Part shown: positions 32,852-42,386 of the stretch, in pieces
How positions within the stretch are numbered: the stretch's first letter is position 1
Layout: each line of letters begins with the position of its first letter
Origin: Comamonadaceae bacterium
GTDB lineage: Bacteria; Pseudomonadota; Gammaproteobacteria; Burkholderiales; Burkholderiaceae_C
Direction of reading: 5' to 3'
Assembly (NCBI GenBank): GCA_947447355.1
Contig: CANFJF010000031.1
Coordinates: 1 to 42,386, forward strand
Length of the DNA stretch: 42,386 bases
Notes under the pieces: generated by a model
What the model was told of the DNA's origin: nothing
Database searches by the model: none
The model's input: the letters and a program-made list of their open reading frames with translations, nothing else
Translations under genes and position numbers: made by a program

Positions 32852-35563
32852 ATGCAAGACAAATACCAGCACCTCGACGTCGAGCGCAACGCTCAAGCCC
32901 AATGGACAGCCGTCGATGCCTACCGCGTCACCGAAGACTCCAGCGGCAAAAAGCCCATGGGCAAGTACTACGCCTGCTCCATGCTGCCCTACCCCAGCGG
33001 CAAGCTGCACATGGGCCACGTGCGCAACTACACCATCAACGACATGCTCACGCGCTACCTGCGTATGAAGGGCTATAACGTCCTGATGCCAATGGGTTGG
33101 GACGCCTTTGGTCTGCCGGCCGAAAACGCCGCGCTGAAAAACAATGTGCCGCCCGCGCAGTGGACCTACGACAACATCGCTTACATGAAGAAGCAGATGC
33201 AAGCGATGGGCTTGGCGGTCGACTGGAGCCGCGAAATCGCCACTTGCGACCCGACGTATTACAAGTGGAACCAGTGGCTGTTTTTGAAGATGCTCGACAA
33301 AGGCATTGCCTACCGCAAGACGCAAGTCGTCAACTGGGATCCGGTCGATATGACCGTGCTGGCCAATGAGCAAGTGATCGACGGCAAGGGCTGGCGCACC
33401 GGCGCGGTGGTAGAAAAACGCGAGATCCCCGGCTACTACCTGAAGATCACCGACTACGCGCAAGAACTGCTGGACCACGTGCAGGTCGGCAACGACAAGG
33501 CCACGCTGTCGGGCTGGCCGGAGCGCGTGCGCTTGATGCAAGAGAACTGGATCGGCAAGAGCGAAGGCGTGCGTTTTGCGTTCACGCACGACATACGCGG
33601 CGCCGCTGGAGATCTGCTGACTGAGGGCAAGATGTATGTCTTCACAACGCGTCCGGACACCATCATGGGCGTGACGTTTTGCGCCGTGGCGCCGGAGCAT
33701 CCGCTGGCATTACATGCGGCGGCTACGCAACCGAAGCTGTCGGCGTTTTTGGAAGAGTGCAAGTCGGGCGGCACGACGGAAGCTGAACTCGCCACGCAAG
33801 AGAAGAAAGGCATGCCGACGGGCCTTTTTGTGGCGCACCCTTTAACTGGTGAGCAAGTCGAGGTGTGGGTCGGCAACTATGTGCTGATGTCGTATGGCGA
33901 CGGCGCGGTGATGGGTGTGCCGGCGCATGATGAACGCGACTTTGCGTTTGCCTTGAAGTATTCGCTGGTGATCAAGCCTGTGGTGTCATTTGCTGGGACC
34001 TTGCGTGTTTTTGACGCGACTGCCTGGCACGATTGGTACGCTGAAAAGGGTGCTGGTATTGCGGTTCATTCTGGACCGTTTGATGGACTCGCTTTCAAGC
34101 CATGCGTCGATGCAGTGGCGGCTGCGCTGGCGGTTAAAGGCTTGGGCGAAAAGAAAACCACTTGGCGTTTGCGCGACTGGGGCGTCAGCCGTCAGCGCTA
34201 CTGGGGCACGCCGATTCCGATCATTCATTGCGCTGAACATGGCGCGGTGCCTGTGCCTGAAAAAGACCTGCCAGTGATCTTGCCGCAGGATTGTGTGCCG
34301 GATGGTTCCGGTAATCCGCTGGTGAAACACGTGGGTTTTCATGCGGGGGTGGTGTGCCCGGTGTGTGGTCAGGCGGCGCGGCGCGAGACTGACACGATGG
34401 ACACCTTCGTCGACTCATCGTGGTATTTCATGCGCTATTGCGACCCGAAAAACGAGCAGCAGATGGTCGGTGCCGGCACCGACTACTGGATGCGCGACCA
34501 GACCCTGGCCACCGGCGGCAGCGGCATGGACCAATACATCGGCGGCATTGAGCATGCCATTCTTCACCTGCTGTATGCGCGCTTCTGGACCAAGGTCATG
34601 CGCGATCTGGGCTTGGTCAAGATTGACGAGCCCTTCACCAAACTGCTGACGCAGGGCATGGTGCTGAACCACATTTACTCACGCAAGTCAGACAAGGGCG
34701 GCGTCGAATACTTCTGGCCGCAAGAGGTTGAAGACCTGCATGACGCCACCGGCAAAGTCATCGGCGCCAAGCTCAAAGAAGCCAAGGGCACGCTGCCCGC
34801 CGGCACGCTCATCACCTACGAAGGCGTGGGAACCATGAGCAAGAGCAAAAACAACGGCGTCGATCCGCAAGACCTGATCGGCAAGTATGGTGCCGACACA
34901 GCGCGCCTGTACACCATGTTCACCGCCCCGCCTGAAGCCACATTGGAGTGGAATGACGCCGGCGTTGAAGGCTCTTATCGCTTCTTGCGGCGTGTCTGGA
35001 ACTTTGGCGTCAAGCTCTCGGGCATGTCTGCAGATGAAGCATCGTCAGTTGTTGAAGACAAAGACACCAAGACGCTGCGGCGCGAGGTTTTCACCGTGCT
35101 CAAGCAAGTCGACTACGACTACCAGCGCATGCAATACAACACCGTGGTCTCGGGCGGCATGAAGATGCTGAACGCGCTGGAAGACTTCAAGGGCGAGATC
35201 AACACCGCATCCTTGGCGGCGCTGCGCGAAGGCTTTGGTATTTTGCTGCGTTGCCTGTACCCTGCCACGCCGCACATTGCGCACGGTTTGTGGGCAGACC
35301 TCGGCTACGCTGAGCAATACGGCGACCTGCTCGACGCGGCCTGGCCCGAGATCGACGACAGCGCACTGCAGCAAGACGAAATAGAACTCATGCTGCAAGT
35401 CAATGGCAAGCTGCGGGGTTCGGTCACCGTGCCGGCTGGCGCTGACAAAGTTGCGATTGAAGCCGCCGCCCTGGCCTCAGAGGCCTTCATCCGCGCGGCC
35501 AATGGCACGGCAGCCAAAAAAGTGATCGTCGTGCCCGGCCGGCTCATCAACATCGTCATCTGA
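32852..35563 (+). CDS. leuS: Leucyl-tRNA synthetase
   Basis: A 903-residue class I aminoacyl-tRNA synthetase. The HIGH-type motif is [15 protein letters not shown] near 46-60 and the KMSKS loop is [11 protein letters not shown] near 660. The editing domain (CP1) lies between about 230 and 430 and contains [13 protein letters not shown]. The C-terminal anticodon-binding region ends [17 protein letters not shown] (here [18 protein letters not shown]). It is about 40 residues longer than the E. coli enzyme. Codon choice shifts in the middle third (about 33,950-34,400), where wobble positions are less GC-rich. Confidence 0.97.
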   Translation: MQDKYQHLDVERNAQAQWTAVDAYRVTEDSSGKKPMGKYYACSMLPYPSGKLHMGHVRNYTINDMLTRYLRMKGYNVLMPMGWDAFGLPAENAALKNNVPPAQWTYDNIAYMKKQMQAMGLAVDWSREIATCDPTYYKWNQWLFLKMLDKGIAYRKTQVVNWDPVDMTVLANEQVIDGKGWRTGAVVEKREIPGYYLKITDYAQELLDHVQVGNDKATLSGWPERVRLMQENWIGKSEGVRFAFTHDIRGAAGDLLTEGKMYVFTTRPDTIMGVTFCAVAPEHPLALHAAATQPKLSAFLEECKSGGTTEAELATQEKKGMPTGLFVAHPLTGEQVEVWVGNYVLMSYGDGAVMGVPAHDERDFAFALKYSLVIKPVVSFAGTLRVFDATAWHDWYAEKGAGIAVHSGPFDGLAFKPCVDAVAAALAVKGLGEKKTTWRLRDWGVSRQRYWGTPIPIIHCAEHGAVPVPEKDLPVILPQDCVPDGSGNPLVKHVGFHAGVVCPVCGQAARRETDTMDTFVDSSWYFMRYCDPKNEQQMVGAGTDYWMRDQTLATGGSGMDQYIGGIEHAILHLLYARFWTKVMRDLGLVKIDEPFTKLLTQGMVLNHIYSRKSDKGGVEYFWPQEVEDLHDATGKVIGAKLKEAKGTLPAGTLITYEGVGTMSKSKNNGVDPQDLIGKYGADTARLYTMFTAPPEATLEWNDAGVEGSYRFLRRVWNFGVKLSGMSADEASSVVEDKDTKTLRREVFTVLKQVDYDYQRMQYNTVVSGGMKMLNALEDFKGEINTASLAALREGFGILLRCLYPATPHIAHGLWADLGYAEQYGDLLDAAWPEIDDSALQQDEIELMLQVNGKLRGSVTVPAGADKVAIEAAALASEAFIRAANGTAAKKVIVVPGRLINIVI

Positions 35564-35578
35564 ACGAACGGGAACGCC

Positions 35579-36091
35579 ATGCAACGTCGTCATTTATTGC
35601 TGTCCGCCTCTGTGGCGAGTGCCAGCGCTTTGCTGGCCACGGCGGGCTGCGGTTTCAAGCTGCGCGTCGCGCCGAACTTCGCCTTCAAGTCGATCTACGT
35701 CAACACGGCTGAAGGCTCAACTTTAGGCAACCAACTCAAACGCGTCCTAGCGTCCAACAATCTGCTGGTGGTCACAGACCCGCAGCAGATGATGACGTCT
35801 GACGTGATTCTGGACCCCTTGTTCGACCAGCGCCAAAAAGTCGTCCTCGCGATCAACGCTGCTGGCTTGGTCCGCGAATTCAAATTGCGCCTGCTCTTCT
35901 CATTCAAATTGCGCACGCCCCAAGGCAAGGATCTCATTCCTCAAGCTGATTTGGAGCAGCAGCGCGACATCAGCTTCAATGAGTCTGCGGTGTTGGCCAA
36001 GGAAGCAGAGGAAGCGCTGCTTTATAGGGATATGCAAAGCGACATCGTCCAGCAAATCATGCGGCGTCTGGCCGCCGTGCAATCGCGGTAA
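35579..36091 (+). CDS. lptE: LPS-assembly lipoprotein LptE
   Basis: A 170-residue outer-membrane lipoprotein that plugs the LptD barrel during lipopolysaccharide export. The start MQRRHLLLSASVASASALL is a signal peptide followed by Cys24 in ATAGCGFKLR, a somewhat weak lipobox followed by the GFxLR segment characteristic of LptE. The position between leuS and holA is the conserved proteobacterial location and supports the call more than sequence similarity does. Confidence 0.93.
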   Translation: MQRRHLLLSASVASASALLATAGCGFKLRVAPNFAFKSIYVNTAEGSTLGNQLKRVLASNNLLVVTDPQQMMTSDVILDPLFDQRQKVVLAINAAGLVREFKLRLLFSFKLRTPQGKDLIPQADLEQQRDISFNESAVLAKEAEEALLYRDMQSDIVQQIMRRLAAVQSR

Positions 36092-36100
36092 AACCCCACC

Positions 36101-37195
36101 ATGCAATTGGCCAGCGCGCAACTCTCCGACCACCTTCAGCGCGGGCTGAAAAGCCTGTACGTCCTGCATGGCGACGAGCCCTTGCTGGTGCAAGAATGCG
36201 CCGACGCCCTGCGTGCCTTCGCACGTGGGCAAGGCTACACCGAACGCACAGTCCACACCGCGTCCGGTGCGCACTTTGACTGGAGCGAAGTGCTGGCCAG
36301 CGGCGGCTCGCTGAGCTTGTTTGCCGACAAGCAGATCGTTGAAATCCGCATCCCCAGCGGCAAACCCGGCAAAGAAGGTTCAGTCGCGCTGCAGCAAATA
36401 GCCGAGCGCGCACAAGGCGACGATTCGACCTTGACGCTGGTGCTGTTGCCCAGGCTCGACAGCGCGACCGCCAAGGGCGCTTGGTTTGGTGCGTTGGAGA
36501 GTTACGGCGTCAGCATCAAGTTCGACCCGATTGACCGCCGCAACCTGCCGACCTGGATCGCTCAGCGAATGCAACAGCACAGCCTGCAAGTCGCGCCCGG
36601 CGAAGAGGGCCAGCGCACGCTGCAGTTTTTTGCCGACCGGGTCGAAGGCAATCTGTTGGCAGCTCATCAGGAAATTCAAAAACTCGCCCTGCTTTACCCG
36701 ACCTTGAATCCGCGCCAGCCGGCGGTGCTGAGTTTTGAGCAGGTTGAAAACGCGGTGCTCAACGTCGCCCGTTACGACGTCTTCAAACTCTCTGAAGCCG
36801 TGCTCGCCGGTCAAGGCGTTCGCGTGGCGCGCATGCTTGACGGTTTGCAGTCCGAAGGCGAAGCTGAGGTGCTGGTGCACTGGGCGCTGGCCGAAGACAT
36901 CCGCAGCCTGAAGCGCGTCAAAGACGCCATGGCCGCCGGCCGGCCGATGCCCATGGCGTTACGAGAAAACCGCGTCTGGGGCGCCAAAGAAAAACTCTTT
37001 GAACGGGTGCTGCCACAAATAGACGAAGCCGCACTGGCCAACCTGCTGCAAGCCGCCCACAAGGTCGACGGCATCGTCAAAGGCCTCAAGCAACCCGATT
37101 GGCCGTCCGACGGCTGGCAAGCGCTGCACCGGCTGGCGAGCCTGCTGTGCGCGCAGTGCTCGGTGACATCGGCACCCGCCCGGTCTAGTCGCTGA
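36101..37195 (+). CDS. holA: DNA polymerase III delta subunit
   Basis: A 364-residue clamp-loader subunit that opens the beta clamp. The N-terminal domain begins LYVLHGDEPLLVQECADALR, the family signature, followed by SLFADKQIVEIRIPSGKPG; the middle AAA+-like region has FFADRVEGNLLAAHQEIQKL and the C-terminal collar domain contains EVLVHWALAEDIRSL. The gene follows lptE by 9 bp, the usual arrangement. Confidence 0.95.
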   Translation: MQLASAQLSDHLQRGLKSLYVLHGDEPLLVQECADALRAFARGQGYTERTVHTASGAHFDWSEVLASGGSLSLFADKQIVEIRIPSGKPGKEGSVALQQIAERAQGDDSTLTLVLLPRLDSATAKGAWFGALESYGVSIKFDPIDRRNLPTWIAQRMQQHSLQVAPGEEGQRTLQFFADRVEGNLLAAHQEIQKLALLYPTLNPRQPAVLSFEQVENAVLNVARYDVFKLSEAVLAGQGVRVARMLDGLQSEGEAEVLVHWALAEDIRSLKRVKDAMAAGRPMPMALRENRVWGAKEKLFERVLPQIDEAALANLLQAAHKVDGIVKGLKQPDWPSDGWQALHRLASLLCAQCSVTSAPARSSR

Positions 37196-37249
37196 CCACT
37201 CTCGCCTGCTCTTCGACGCCCCGCCGTGCGCTTGCGGCAAAATACAAGC

Positions 37250-38563
37250 ATGAACCCGACCGCCACACTTGAAGAATTGTCCCGAGACGGCGACGTCGCA
37301 CGCCTGATGGACGCCCTCGGCGTCAAAGCCAAAACTGCCTCGGCGCTGATGGCCAAAGCCCCTACCGCTTTGAAAAATCAAGCTTTGTTGATGTTGGCCG
37401 GTCTGCTGCGCGAGCAATTTGCAGCGCTGAAAACCGCCAACCAGCGCGACTTGGACCACGCGGCCACCGCCGGTTTAGACGGCCCGATGCTAGACCGACT
37501 CAAGCTCAGCGCCGACGCCTTGGAAACCGTGGCGCTGGGTTGCGAACAACTCGCCGCCATGCCCGACGTGATTGGCGAGATCATCGGCATGAAGCAGCAG
37601 CCGAGCGGTATACGCGTCGGCCAGATGCGCGTGCCCATCGGTGTCTTCGGCATGATTTACGAAAGCCGCCCGAACGTGACCATTGAAGCCGCATCACTGG
37701 CCATCAAGAGCGGCAACGCCTGCATTTTGCGCGGGGGCTCAGAAGCGATCGAGTCGAACAAGGCGTTGGCTGCACTGGTGCGCCAAGCGCTGGTCCAAGC
37801 CGGTTTGCCGGCCGAGGCCGTGCAGCTCGTGCCGACCATCGACCGCGAAGCCGTCGGCCACCTGATCACCATGCCGCAATATGTCGACGTCATCATTCCA
37901 CGCGGTGGCAAGGGCTTGATCGAGCGCATCAGCCGCGACGCCAAAGTGCCGGTCATCAAACACTTAGATGGCAATTGCCATGTGTATGTGGACGACTTTT
38001 GCGATATCGCCATGGCCGTCAAGATTGCCGACAACGCGAAAACGCAAAAATACAGCCCCTGCAATGCCACAGAAGGCTTGCTGGTAGCGCGCACCGTGGC
38101 GGCTGAATTTCTGCCGAAAATTGGGGCTATCTACGCGGCCAAAGAGGTTGAAATGCGCTGCGATGCCGAAGCCCTCAGCCTGCTGAGCGCCGCCTTGCCG
38201 AAGGCCAATTTAAAGCTCGCCACCGAACAAGACTGGTACGAGGAATACCTAGCGCCAGTCATCAGCCTCAAGGTCGTGGCGGACGTTGACGAAGCGATTG
38301 CGCACATCAACCGCTATTCGAGCCACCACACCGACGCGATCATCACGCGCGACCACGGGCACGCCCAGCGCTTTTTGCGCGAGGTCGATTCGGCGAGTGT
38401 CATGGTGAATGCGAGTACTCGCTTCGCTGATGGCTTCGAGTTTGGGCTGGGTGCTGAAATTGGCATCAGCACAGATAAATTCCACGCCCGCGGACCTGTG
38501 GGCATCGAAGGCCTGACGTCGCTGAAATACATTGTGCTGGGTGAAGGCGAAGTGCGCGGCTGA
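37250..38563 (+). CDS. proA: Gamma-glutamyl phosphate reductase
   Basis: A 437-residue aldehyde-dehydrogenase-superfamily enzyme reducing gamma-glutamyl phosphate to glutamate semialdehyde in proline synthesis. The catalytic Cys is near 270 in [13 protein letters not shown]. Other markers are [20 protein letters not shown] near 130, [21 protein letters not shown] and [20 protein letters not shown]. The ATG at 37250 is chosen over an upstream in-frame start at 37226. proB is not in the window. Confidence 0.96.
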   Translation: MNPTATLEELSRDGDVARLMDALGVKAKTASALMAKAPTALKNQALLMLAGLLREQFAALKTANQRDLDHAATAGLDGPMLDRLKLSADALETVALGCEQLAAMPDVIGEIIGMKQQPSGIRVGQMRVPIGVFGMIYESRPNVTIEAASLAIKSGNACILRGGSEAIESNKALAALVRQALVQAGLPAEAVQLVPTIDREAVGHLITMPQYVDVIIPRGGKGLIERISRDAKVPVIKHLDGNCHVYVDDFCDIAMAVKIADNAKTQKYSPCNATEGLLVARTVAAEFLPKIGAIYAAKEVEMRCDAEALSLLSAALPKANLKLATEQDWYEEYLAPVISLKVVADVDEAIAHINRYSSHHTDAIITRDHGHAQRFLREVDSASVMVNASTRFADGFEFGLGAEIGISTDKFHARGPVGIEGLTSLKYIVLGEGEVRG

Positions 38564-38701
38564 GGCAGGGTAACGCTTTTGAAGGGGCTTGCAAGCCGGG
38601 CCGACGCCCACATATACGCTGAAAGCGTGCCGACCGCATAATGCGCAAGCGAAGCCTAGTCGCTTGGCACTCATAACAACAACTCACCTGAAAGTGGCCG
38701 C
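38564..38701. other. Intergenic region proA-gshA with several small dyads
   Basis: A perfect 12-bp palindrome GGCTTGCAAGCC lies at 38586-38597, a 5-bp hairpin ACGCT/AGCGT at 38616-38628, and a 7-bp hairpin CAAGCGA/TCGCTTG at 38646-38666. None has a T-run. They may include a proA end structure and gshA regulatory sites; no assignment is firm. Confidence 0.35.
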
Positions 38702-39997
38702 ATGGTCCCCCACCTCATCACCGCCCTGAATGGCCCTATCAACGAGTTGGAACAGCGCATCCTCGACTCCACCCCAGCCATTGAACGCTGGTTCCGCCTA
38801 GAGTGGATGGAGCACACGCCACCGCTTTACTCATCGGTGGATATTCGCAATGCAGGCTTCAAGCTGGCGCCGGTGGACACCAACCTGTTCCCGGGCGGCT
38901 GGAACAACCTGACACCAGAAATGCTGCCGCTGGCCGTGCAAGCGGCGATGGCGGCGATTGAAAAAATCTGCCCTGAAGCGAAGAATCTGCTGATCGTTCC
39001 CGAGAGCCACACGCGCAACAGCTTTTACCTGTCCAACGTGCTGCAACTCAAGCGCATCTTTCACCAAGCCGGGCTGAACGTGCGTTTTGGCTCGCTGGAC
39101 CCGGAGGTCAAAGACCCAACCACGCTGGATTTGCCCACTGGCGAAACCATCACCATCGAGCCACTGATCCGTAGCGACCGCCGCTTGGGACTGAAAGACT
39201 TTGACCCGTGCACTATTTTGTTGAACAACGATTTGTCGACCGGCATTCCGGGCATGTTGGAAGACCTGCATGAGCAGTACCTGCTGCCGCCGCTGCACGC
39301 CGGCTGGTCGGTGCGCCGGAAATCGCGTCACTTCCAAGCTTATGAGGAAGTCGCCAAACGCTTTGGGAAATTGCTCGGCATGGACCCGTGGTTGATCAAC
39401 CCGATGTACGCGAAATGCGGCGAAGTCAACTTTGACGAAGACATGGGCATGGACTGCTTGCGCACCAACGTCGACGCGCTGCTGACCAAGATCAAGCGCA
39501 AATACAAAGAATACGGTATCAACGAGAAGCCGTTTGTCGTCGTCAAGGCAGACAACGGCACTTACGGTATGGGCATCATGACGGTGCGTGACGTCAAAGA
39601 CCTCGACGCATTGAGCAGCAAGAGCAAAACCAAGATGAGCGTGACCAAAGACGGCCAAGCGCTGTCGGAAGTGATCATCCAGGAGGGCGTGCTGACCAAC
39701 GAGCGCGTCAACGACGCTGTGGCCGAACCGGTGGTGTACATGATGGACCGCTATGTGGTCGGTGGCTTTTACCGGGTCCATGCCGAACGCGGCGTTGACG
39801 AAAACCTCAATGCCCCGGGCGCCAGCTTTGTACCACTGGCCTTTGCCGACAGCGGCCGTTTGCCCCAACCTGGCCAAAAGCCCGGCTCCAGCAGCCCGAA
39901 CCGCTTTTACATGTACGGCGTCATCGGCCGCCTGGCCATGCTGGCCGCCAGCTACGAGCTGGAAGCCACCGACCCTGACGCCGAGGTCTACGACTGA
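38702..39997 (+). CDS. gshA: Glutamate--cysteine ligase (proteobacterial GshA_ferroox type)
   Basis: A 431-residue enzyme making gamma-glutamylcysteine, the first step of glutathione synthesis. It belongs to the ATP-grasp-like type found in beta-proteobacteria and acidithiobacilli, not the E. coli GshA fold. Recognisable segments: RLEWMEHTPPLYSSVDIRNA, VDTNLFPGGWNNL, NDLSTGIPGMLEDLHEQYLL, VVKADNGTYGMGIMTV near 280 and EPVVYMMDRYVVGGFYRVH near 340. Its neighbour kup is notable because in Gram-negative bacteria glutathione and K+ transport are functionally linked; gshB is not in the window. Confidence 0.93.
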   Translation: MVPHLITALNGPINELEQRILDSTPAIERWFRLEWMEHTPPLYSSVDIRNAGFKLAPVDTNLFPGGWNNLTPEMLPLAVQAAMAAIEKICPEAKNLLIVPESHTRNSFYLSNVLQLKRIFHQAGLNVRFGSLDPEVKDPTTLDLPTGETITIEPLIRSDRRLGLKDFDPCTILLNNDLSTGIPGMLEDLHEQYLLPPLHAGWSVRRKSRHFQAYEEVAKRFGKLLGMDPWLINPMYAKCGEVNFDEDMGMDCLRTNVDALLTKIKRKYKEYGINEKPFVVVKADNGTYGMGIMTVRDVKDLDALSSKSKTKMSVTKDGQALSEVIIQEGVLTNERVNDAVAEPVVYMMDRYVVGGFYRVHAERGVDENLNAPGASFVPLAFADSGRLPQPGQKPGSSSPNRFYMYGVIGRLAMLAASYELEATDPDAEVYD

Positions 39998-40060
39998 TCT
40001 ACAGATCATTTGACTCTTAGCGATGGAACGATCATTGCCAAGCGCTATATGGCCGGCCTG

Positions 40061-40095
40061 AAAAGTTGTTGCAGTGCAACAAAACTCAACTTTTT
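40061..40095 (+). promoter_or_regulatory. Overlapping alternative stems upstream of kup
   Basis: TTGTTGCA (40066-40073) and TGCAACAA (40075-40082) form one 8-bp palindrome. AAAAGTTG (40061-40068) and CAACTTTT (40087-40094) form another, with the T-run 40091-40095. The two share bases and cannot form together. The second could act as a weak terminator for gshA; the first looks more like a DNA operator. Confidence 0.35.
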
Positions 40096-40226
40096 AAGCC
40101 TGCTGTGGCTTTCCCTCACTGACGACAGTCCAGCTTGAGCGCAAGATAGCGATCCCATCAGCAACCGTTCTCCCAGCTTGACCGGCGCCGACTTTCGGCC
40201 CGATCGGAGTCGAGGGGGAATTCTTT

Positions 40227-42095
40227 GTGACTAGCTCAAAATCCTCCCTCACGGCGCTGACCCTCGGCGCCATCGGCATCGTTTACGGCGATATCGGCAC
40301 CAGCGTCTTGTACGCGGTTAAAACAGTGTTTGCCACGGGCCACGTGGACTTGAACCCCGTCAATATCTTCGGCATTTTGTCGATCTTTTTCTGGACGCTG
40401 ACGGTCATCGTCTCGGTCAAATATGTGCTGCTGGTGCTGCGAGCGGACAACCACGGTGAAGGCGGCACGGCGGCCTTGCTGGCGCTTGCATCCAACGCCG
40501 TCAAGGACAAGCCTGTCTTGCGGCGGCGACTGTTGGTGATCGGCATGTTTGGCGCCGCACTTTTTTATGGTGATGGCGTCATCACCCCGGCGATTTCGGT
40601 GCTGTCGGCTGTCGAAGGCTTGGAAATTGTCTCGCCAACCTTCACCAAGTATGTAATACCTCTGACTTTGGGAATTTTGCTGCTGCTTTTTATCGTTCAA
40701 AAGCGCGGAACCGCTGGCATTGGAAAGTTTTTTGGCCCGATCACCCTGCTTTGGTTTGTCGCCATCGGCGTCTTGGGTGCGCTTCAAATCGCCGAGAATC
40801 CGGCGATTTTGAAGGCACTGAGCCCGCACTACGCGCTGCTCTTCATGTGGAACAGCCCCGGCACCACCTTCCTTATTTTGGGCGCCATTGTGCTGTGTGT
40901 TACAGGTGCGGAGGCACTTTACGCCGACATGGGGCATTTTGGCAAACGGCCGATCCGGCTGGCCTGGTTCAGCGTGGTCATGCCAGCCTTGACGTTGAAC
41001 TATTTTGGCCAAGGTGCGTTGCTGTTAAGCAGCCCAGAAGCCGTTAAAAACCCTTTTTATCTGATGATGCCCGAATGGGCTTTGCTGCCGATGGTTGGAC
41101 TCGCTACCATGGCGACGGTGATCGCCTCGCAGGCCTTGATCTCAGGCGCCTTCAGCGCCACCAAGCAGATTGTTCAGCTCGGCTATTTACCGCGTATGTA
41201 CATGCTTCACACCAGCATCAAGGAAACCGGCCAAATCTACATCCCTTTCATCAACTGGGTGCTATTTGTCGCCATCGCCCTGGCCGTGGTTTTTTTCAAG
41301 TCGTCAGATGCGCTGGCAACGGCCTACGGCATTGCGGTCTGCGGGAACATGTTGATCACCACGATTTTGACGTTCTACGTCATTCGCTATGGCTGGAAAT
41401 ACCCGCTGGTGCTGTGCCTCGCGGCTACAGGCGTCTTCTTTGCCATTGACTTCGCCTTTCTGGCGTCCAATGCACTCAAGTTTGTGGAAGGCGGCTGGTT
41501 CCCCATCCTGATTGCCGGCGCGATCTTCACCCTGATGGTGACCTGGGAAGAGGGGCGTCGCATCCTCAACAAAAAGCTACGCACCGACGCGATTGACCTG
41601 AAAAGCTTCCTGGAAGCTGTTTTTGTCAGTCCACCACTGCGTGTTGAAGGCACGGCCGTCTTTTTATCGAGTGAGCCGGGGAAGGTGCCGAACGCCATGC
41701 TGCACAACCTCAAGCACAACAAAGTCCTGCACGAGACCAACCTGTTTGTGACCGTGCGCAGCCACGAAGTGCCGTGGATCACCCTAGACAAACGCCTGGA
41801 AGTCACGTCCTTGGGACGGCACTGCTGGCAAGTGGTGCTGAACTACGGCTTCAAAAACGACCCCGATGTGCCTAGCGCCCTGATGCAGATGCGCGGCCAA
41901 GGCTGCCAAATAGACCCGATGACCACCAGCTACTTTTTATCGCGCGACACCGTGGTCCCGACCATCGGCGACGGTATGGCGCAGTGGCGCGAGAAGCTGT
42001 TTGCACAAATGCACCGCAACGCCAGCTCAGCCGCGGATTTTTTGAACTTGCCTAATAACGCGGTGGTGGAACTTGGCAGCAAGGTTGAGATTTAA
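40227..42095 (+). CDS. kup: KUP family potassium uptake protein, first copy
   Basis: A 622-residue K+ transporter with about 12 predicted transmembrane helices and a C-terminal cytoplasmic domain of roughly 170 residues. The start [20 protein letters not shown] leads into the family signature [24 protein letters not shown] near 73 and [17 protein letters not shown] near 112 are further signatures. It uses a GTG start preceded by GAGGGGGAAT. A second kup begins 160 bp downstream on the same strand with the same start context. Confidence 0.95.
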   Translation: MTSSKSSLTALTLGAIGIVYGDIGTSVLYAVKTVFATGHVDLNPVNIFGILSIFFWTLTVIVSVKYVLLVLRADNHGEGGTAALLALASNAVKDKPVLRRRLLVIGMFGAALFYGDGVITPAISVLSAVEGLEIVSPTFTKYVIPLTLGILLLLFIVQKRGTAGIGKFFGPITLLWFVAIGVLGALQIAENPAILKALSPHYALLFMWNSPGTTFLILGAIVLCVTGAEALYADMGHFGKRPIRLAWFSVVMPALTLNYFGQGALLLSSPEAVKNPFYLMMPEWALLPMVGLATMATVIASQALISGAFSATKQIVQLGYLPRMYMLHTSIKETGQIYIPFINWVLFVAIALAVVFFKSSDALATAYGIAVCGNMLITTILTFYVIRYGWKYPLVLCLAATGVFFAIDFAFLASNALKFVEGGWFPILIAGAIFTLMVTWEEGRRILNKKLRTDAIDLKSFLEAVFVSPPLRVEGTAVFLSSEPGKVPNAMLHNLKHNKVLHETNLFVTVRSHEVPWITLDKRLEVTSLGRHCWQVVLNYGFKNDPDVPSALMQMRGQGCQIDPMTTSYFLSRDTVVPTIGDGMAQWREKLFAQMHRNASSAADFLNLPNNAVVELGSKVEI

Positions 42096-42255
42096 CCAAG
42101 GTCGACCGATTATTTATTTAATTATTTTCAGGCCTTGGGCAGTGTCCCAACTCTGAACTCATGCTCTGGCGTGCAAAATAGCATCCCAGACGTAACTACT
42201 TCCCGTGTACGGTGAGCAACAGGCCTCAACGCTGTGACTGCCAAGGGAATATTTT
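42096..42255. other. Spacer between the two tandem kup genes
   Basis: A 160-bp spacer. The first 45 bases are very AT-rich. A small hairpin TTGGG/CCCAA (42135-42150) has no T-run, so I see no good terminator and read-through into the second kup is possible. The last dozen bases (AAGGGAATATTTT) repeat the ribosome-binding-site context of the first copy. Confidence 0.35.
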
Positions 42256-42386
42256 GTGACAAGCTCAAAATCTTCTCTCGCGGCGCTGACCCTCGGCGCC
42301 ATCGGTGTTGTCTACGGCGACATCGGCACCAGCGTTCTGTATGCTGTCAAAGAAGTCTTTGGCTCCGGACATGTCGAATTCAGTCC
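42256..42386 (+). CDS. kup: KUP family potassium uptake protein, second tandem copy (cut by window edge)
   Basis: The first 43 codons are visible from the GTG at 42256. The peptide starts [20 protein letters not shown] and continues through [20 protein letters not shown]. It is identical to the first copy at 35 of 43 positions, and both use GTG with similar upstream bases (GGGAATTCTTT and GGGAATATTTT). This indicates tandem duplication followed by divergence. Whether the second copy is intact cannot be seen. Confidence 0.9.
   Translation, partial: MTSSKSSLAALTLGAIGVVYGDIGTSVLYAVKEVFGSGHVEFS

Noticed and set aside
32594..33700. A 368-codon minus-strand frame inside exbD/leuS.
   Set aside because: It is antisense to clear exbD and leuS coding sequence and has no recognisable domain.
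38831..40009. A 392-codon minus-strand frame opposite gshA.
   Set aside because: It is a shadow of the high-GC gshA gene; the composition is His/Val/Gln-rich with no family signature.
40005..40019. ATCATTTGACTCTTA upstream of kup resembles the shared island motif (12 of 15 bases).
   Set aside because: The nonamer is imperfect and there is no TAnnnT box at the fixed 33-bp distance, so it is probably chance.
40013..40226. A c-di-AMP or other K+ riboswitch before kup.
   Set aside because: I could not recognise any conserved riboswitch core, and c-di-AMP riboswitches are not expected in this group.
1..42386. tRNA, rRNA, CRISPR arrays, insertion sequences and prophage genes.
   Set aside because: None was recognised on either strand; all long frames not listed are shadows of listed genes.

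Overview
The window looks like chromosomal DNA of a betaproteobacterium of the Comamonadaceae type (Rhodoferax/Polaromonas/Limnohabitans-like). This rests on the gene families and gene order: fur-bamE-dapB-exbB/exbD-leuS-lptE-holA-proA, hpf-ptsN-hprK, a proteobacterial-type gshA next to kup, many periplasmic Bug/TctC-type binding proteins, and a three-gene transhydrogenase. The assignment is an inference from gene content, not a database match. I saw no rRNA, tRNA, CRISPR array, insertion sequence or phage gene.

Left part (1-6711): the 5' end of a branched-chain aminotransferase (minus strand) is divergent from an acetolactate synthase large subunit with no small subunit beside it. A repeat block with a strong hairpin follows (2102-2310). 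Next is a fused indolepyruvate ferredoxin oxidoreductase (minus), divergent from an Lrp/AsnC regulator; an 11-bp perfect inverted repeat lies between them. The theme is amino-acid synthesis and breakdown.

Accessory catabolic island (6724-15300): crotonase, Bug-type binding protein and class III CoA-transferase (plus); MaoC hydratase, SDR and a citrate-synthase-like lyase (minus); a LysR regulator; a TauD/TfdA dioxygenase; and a second related binding protein (minus). Four transcription units here share one promoter architecture: a TGAAC-like element, 15 bp later ATTATTTGA, and a TAnnnT -10 box starting exactly 33 bp after the first base of ATTATTTGA. This ties the scattered units, including the dioxygenase and the second binding protein, into one probable regulon, most simply under the local LysR protein. 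The substrate is unknown; a carboxylic acid that is taken up, activated to a CoA thioester, hydrated/oxidised and cleaved is the best reading. This is the best candidate for an undescribed system.

Housekeeping part (15337-42386): rpe (minus) divergent from apaG; a membrane protein of the so-called Gcr recombinase family; thiL-pgpA-pncC; the pntAA-pntAB-pntB transhydrogenase ending in a terminator; fadD overlapping a nucleosidase gene; corA (minus) with a structured leader; hpf, a terminator, then ptsN-hprK; fur (minus) divergent from bamE-dapB-exbB-exbD; leuS-lptE-holA; proA; gshA; and kup followed by the start of a second tandem kup cut by the window edge. Many genes in these runs overlap by ATGA, GTGA or TGATG, which indicates translational coupling.
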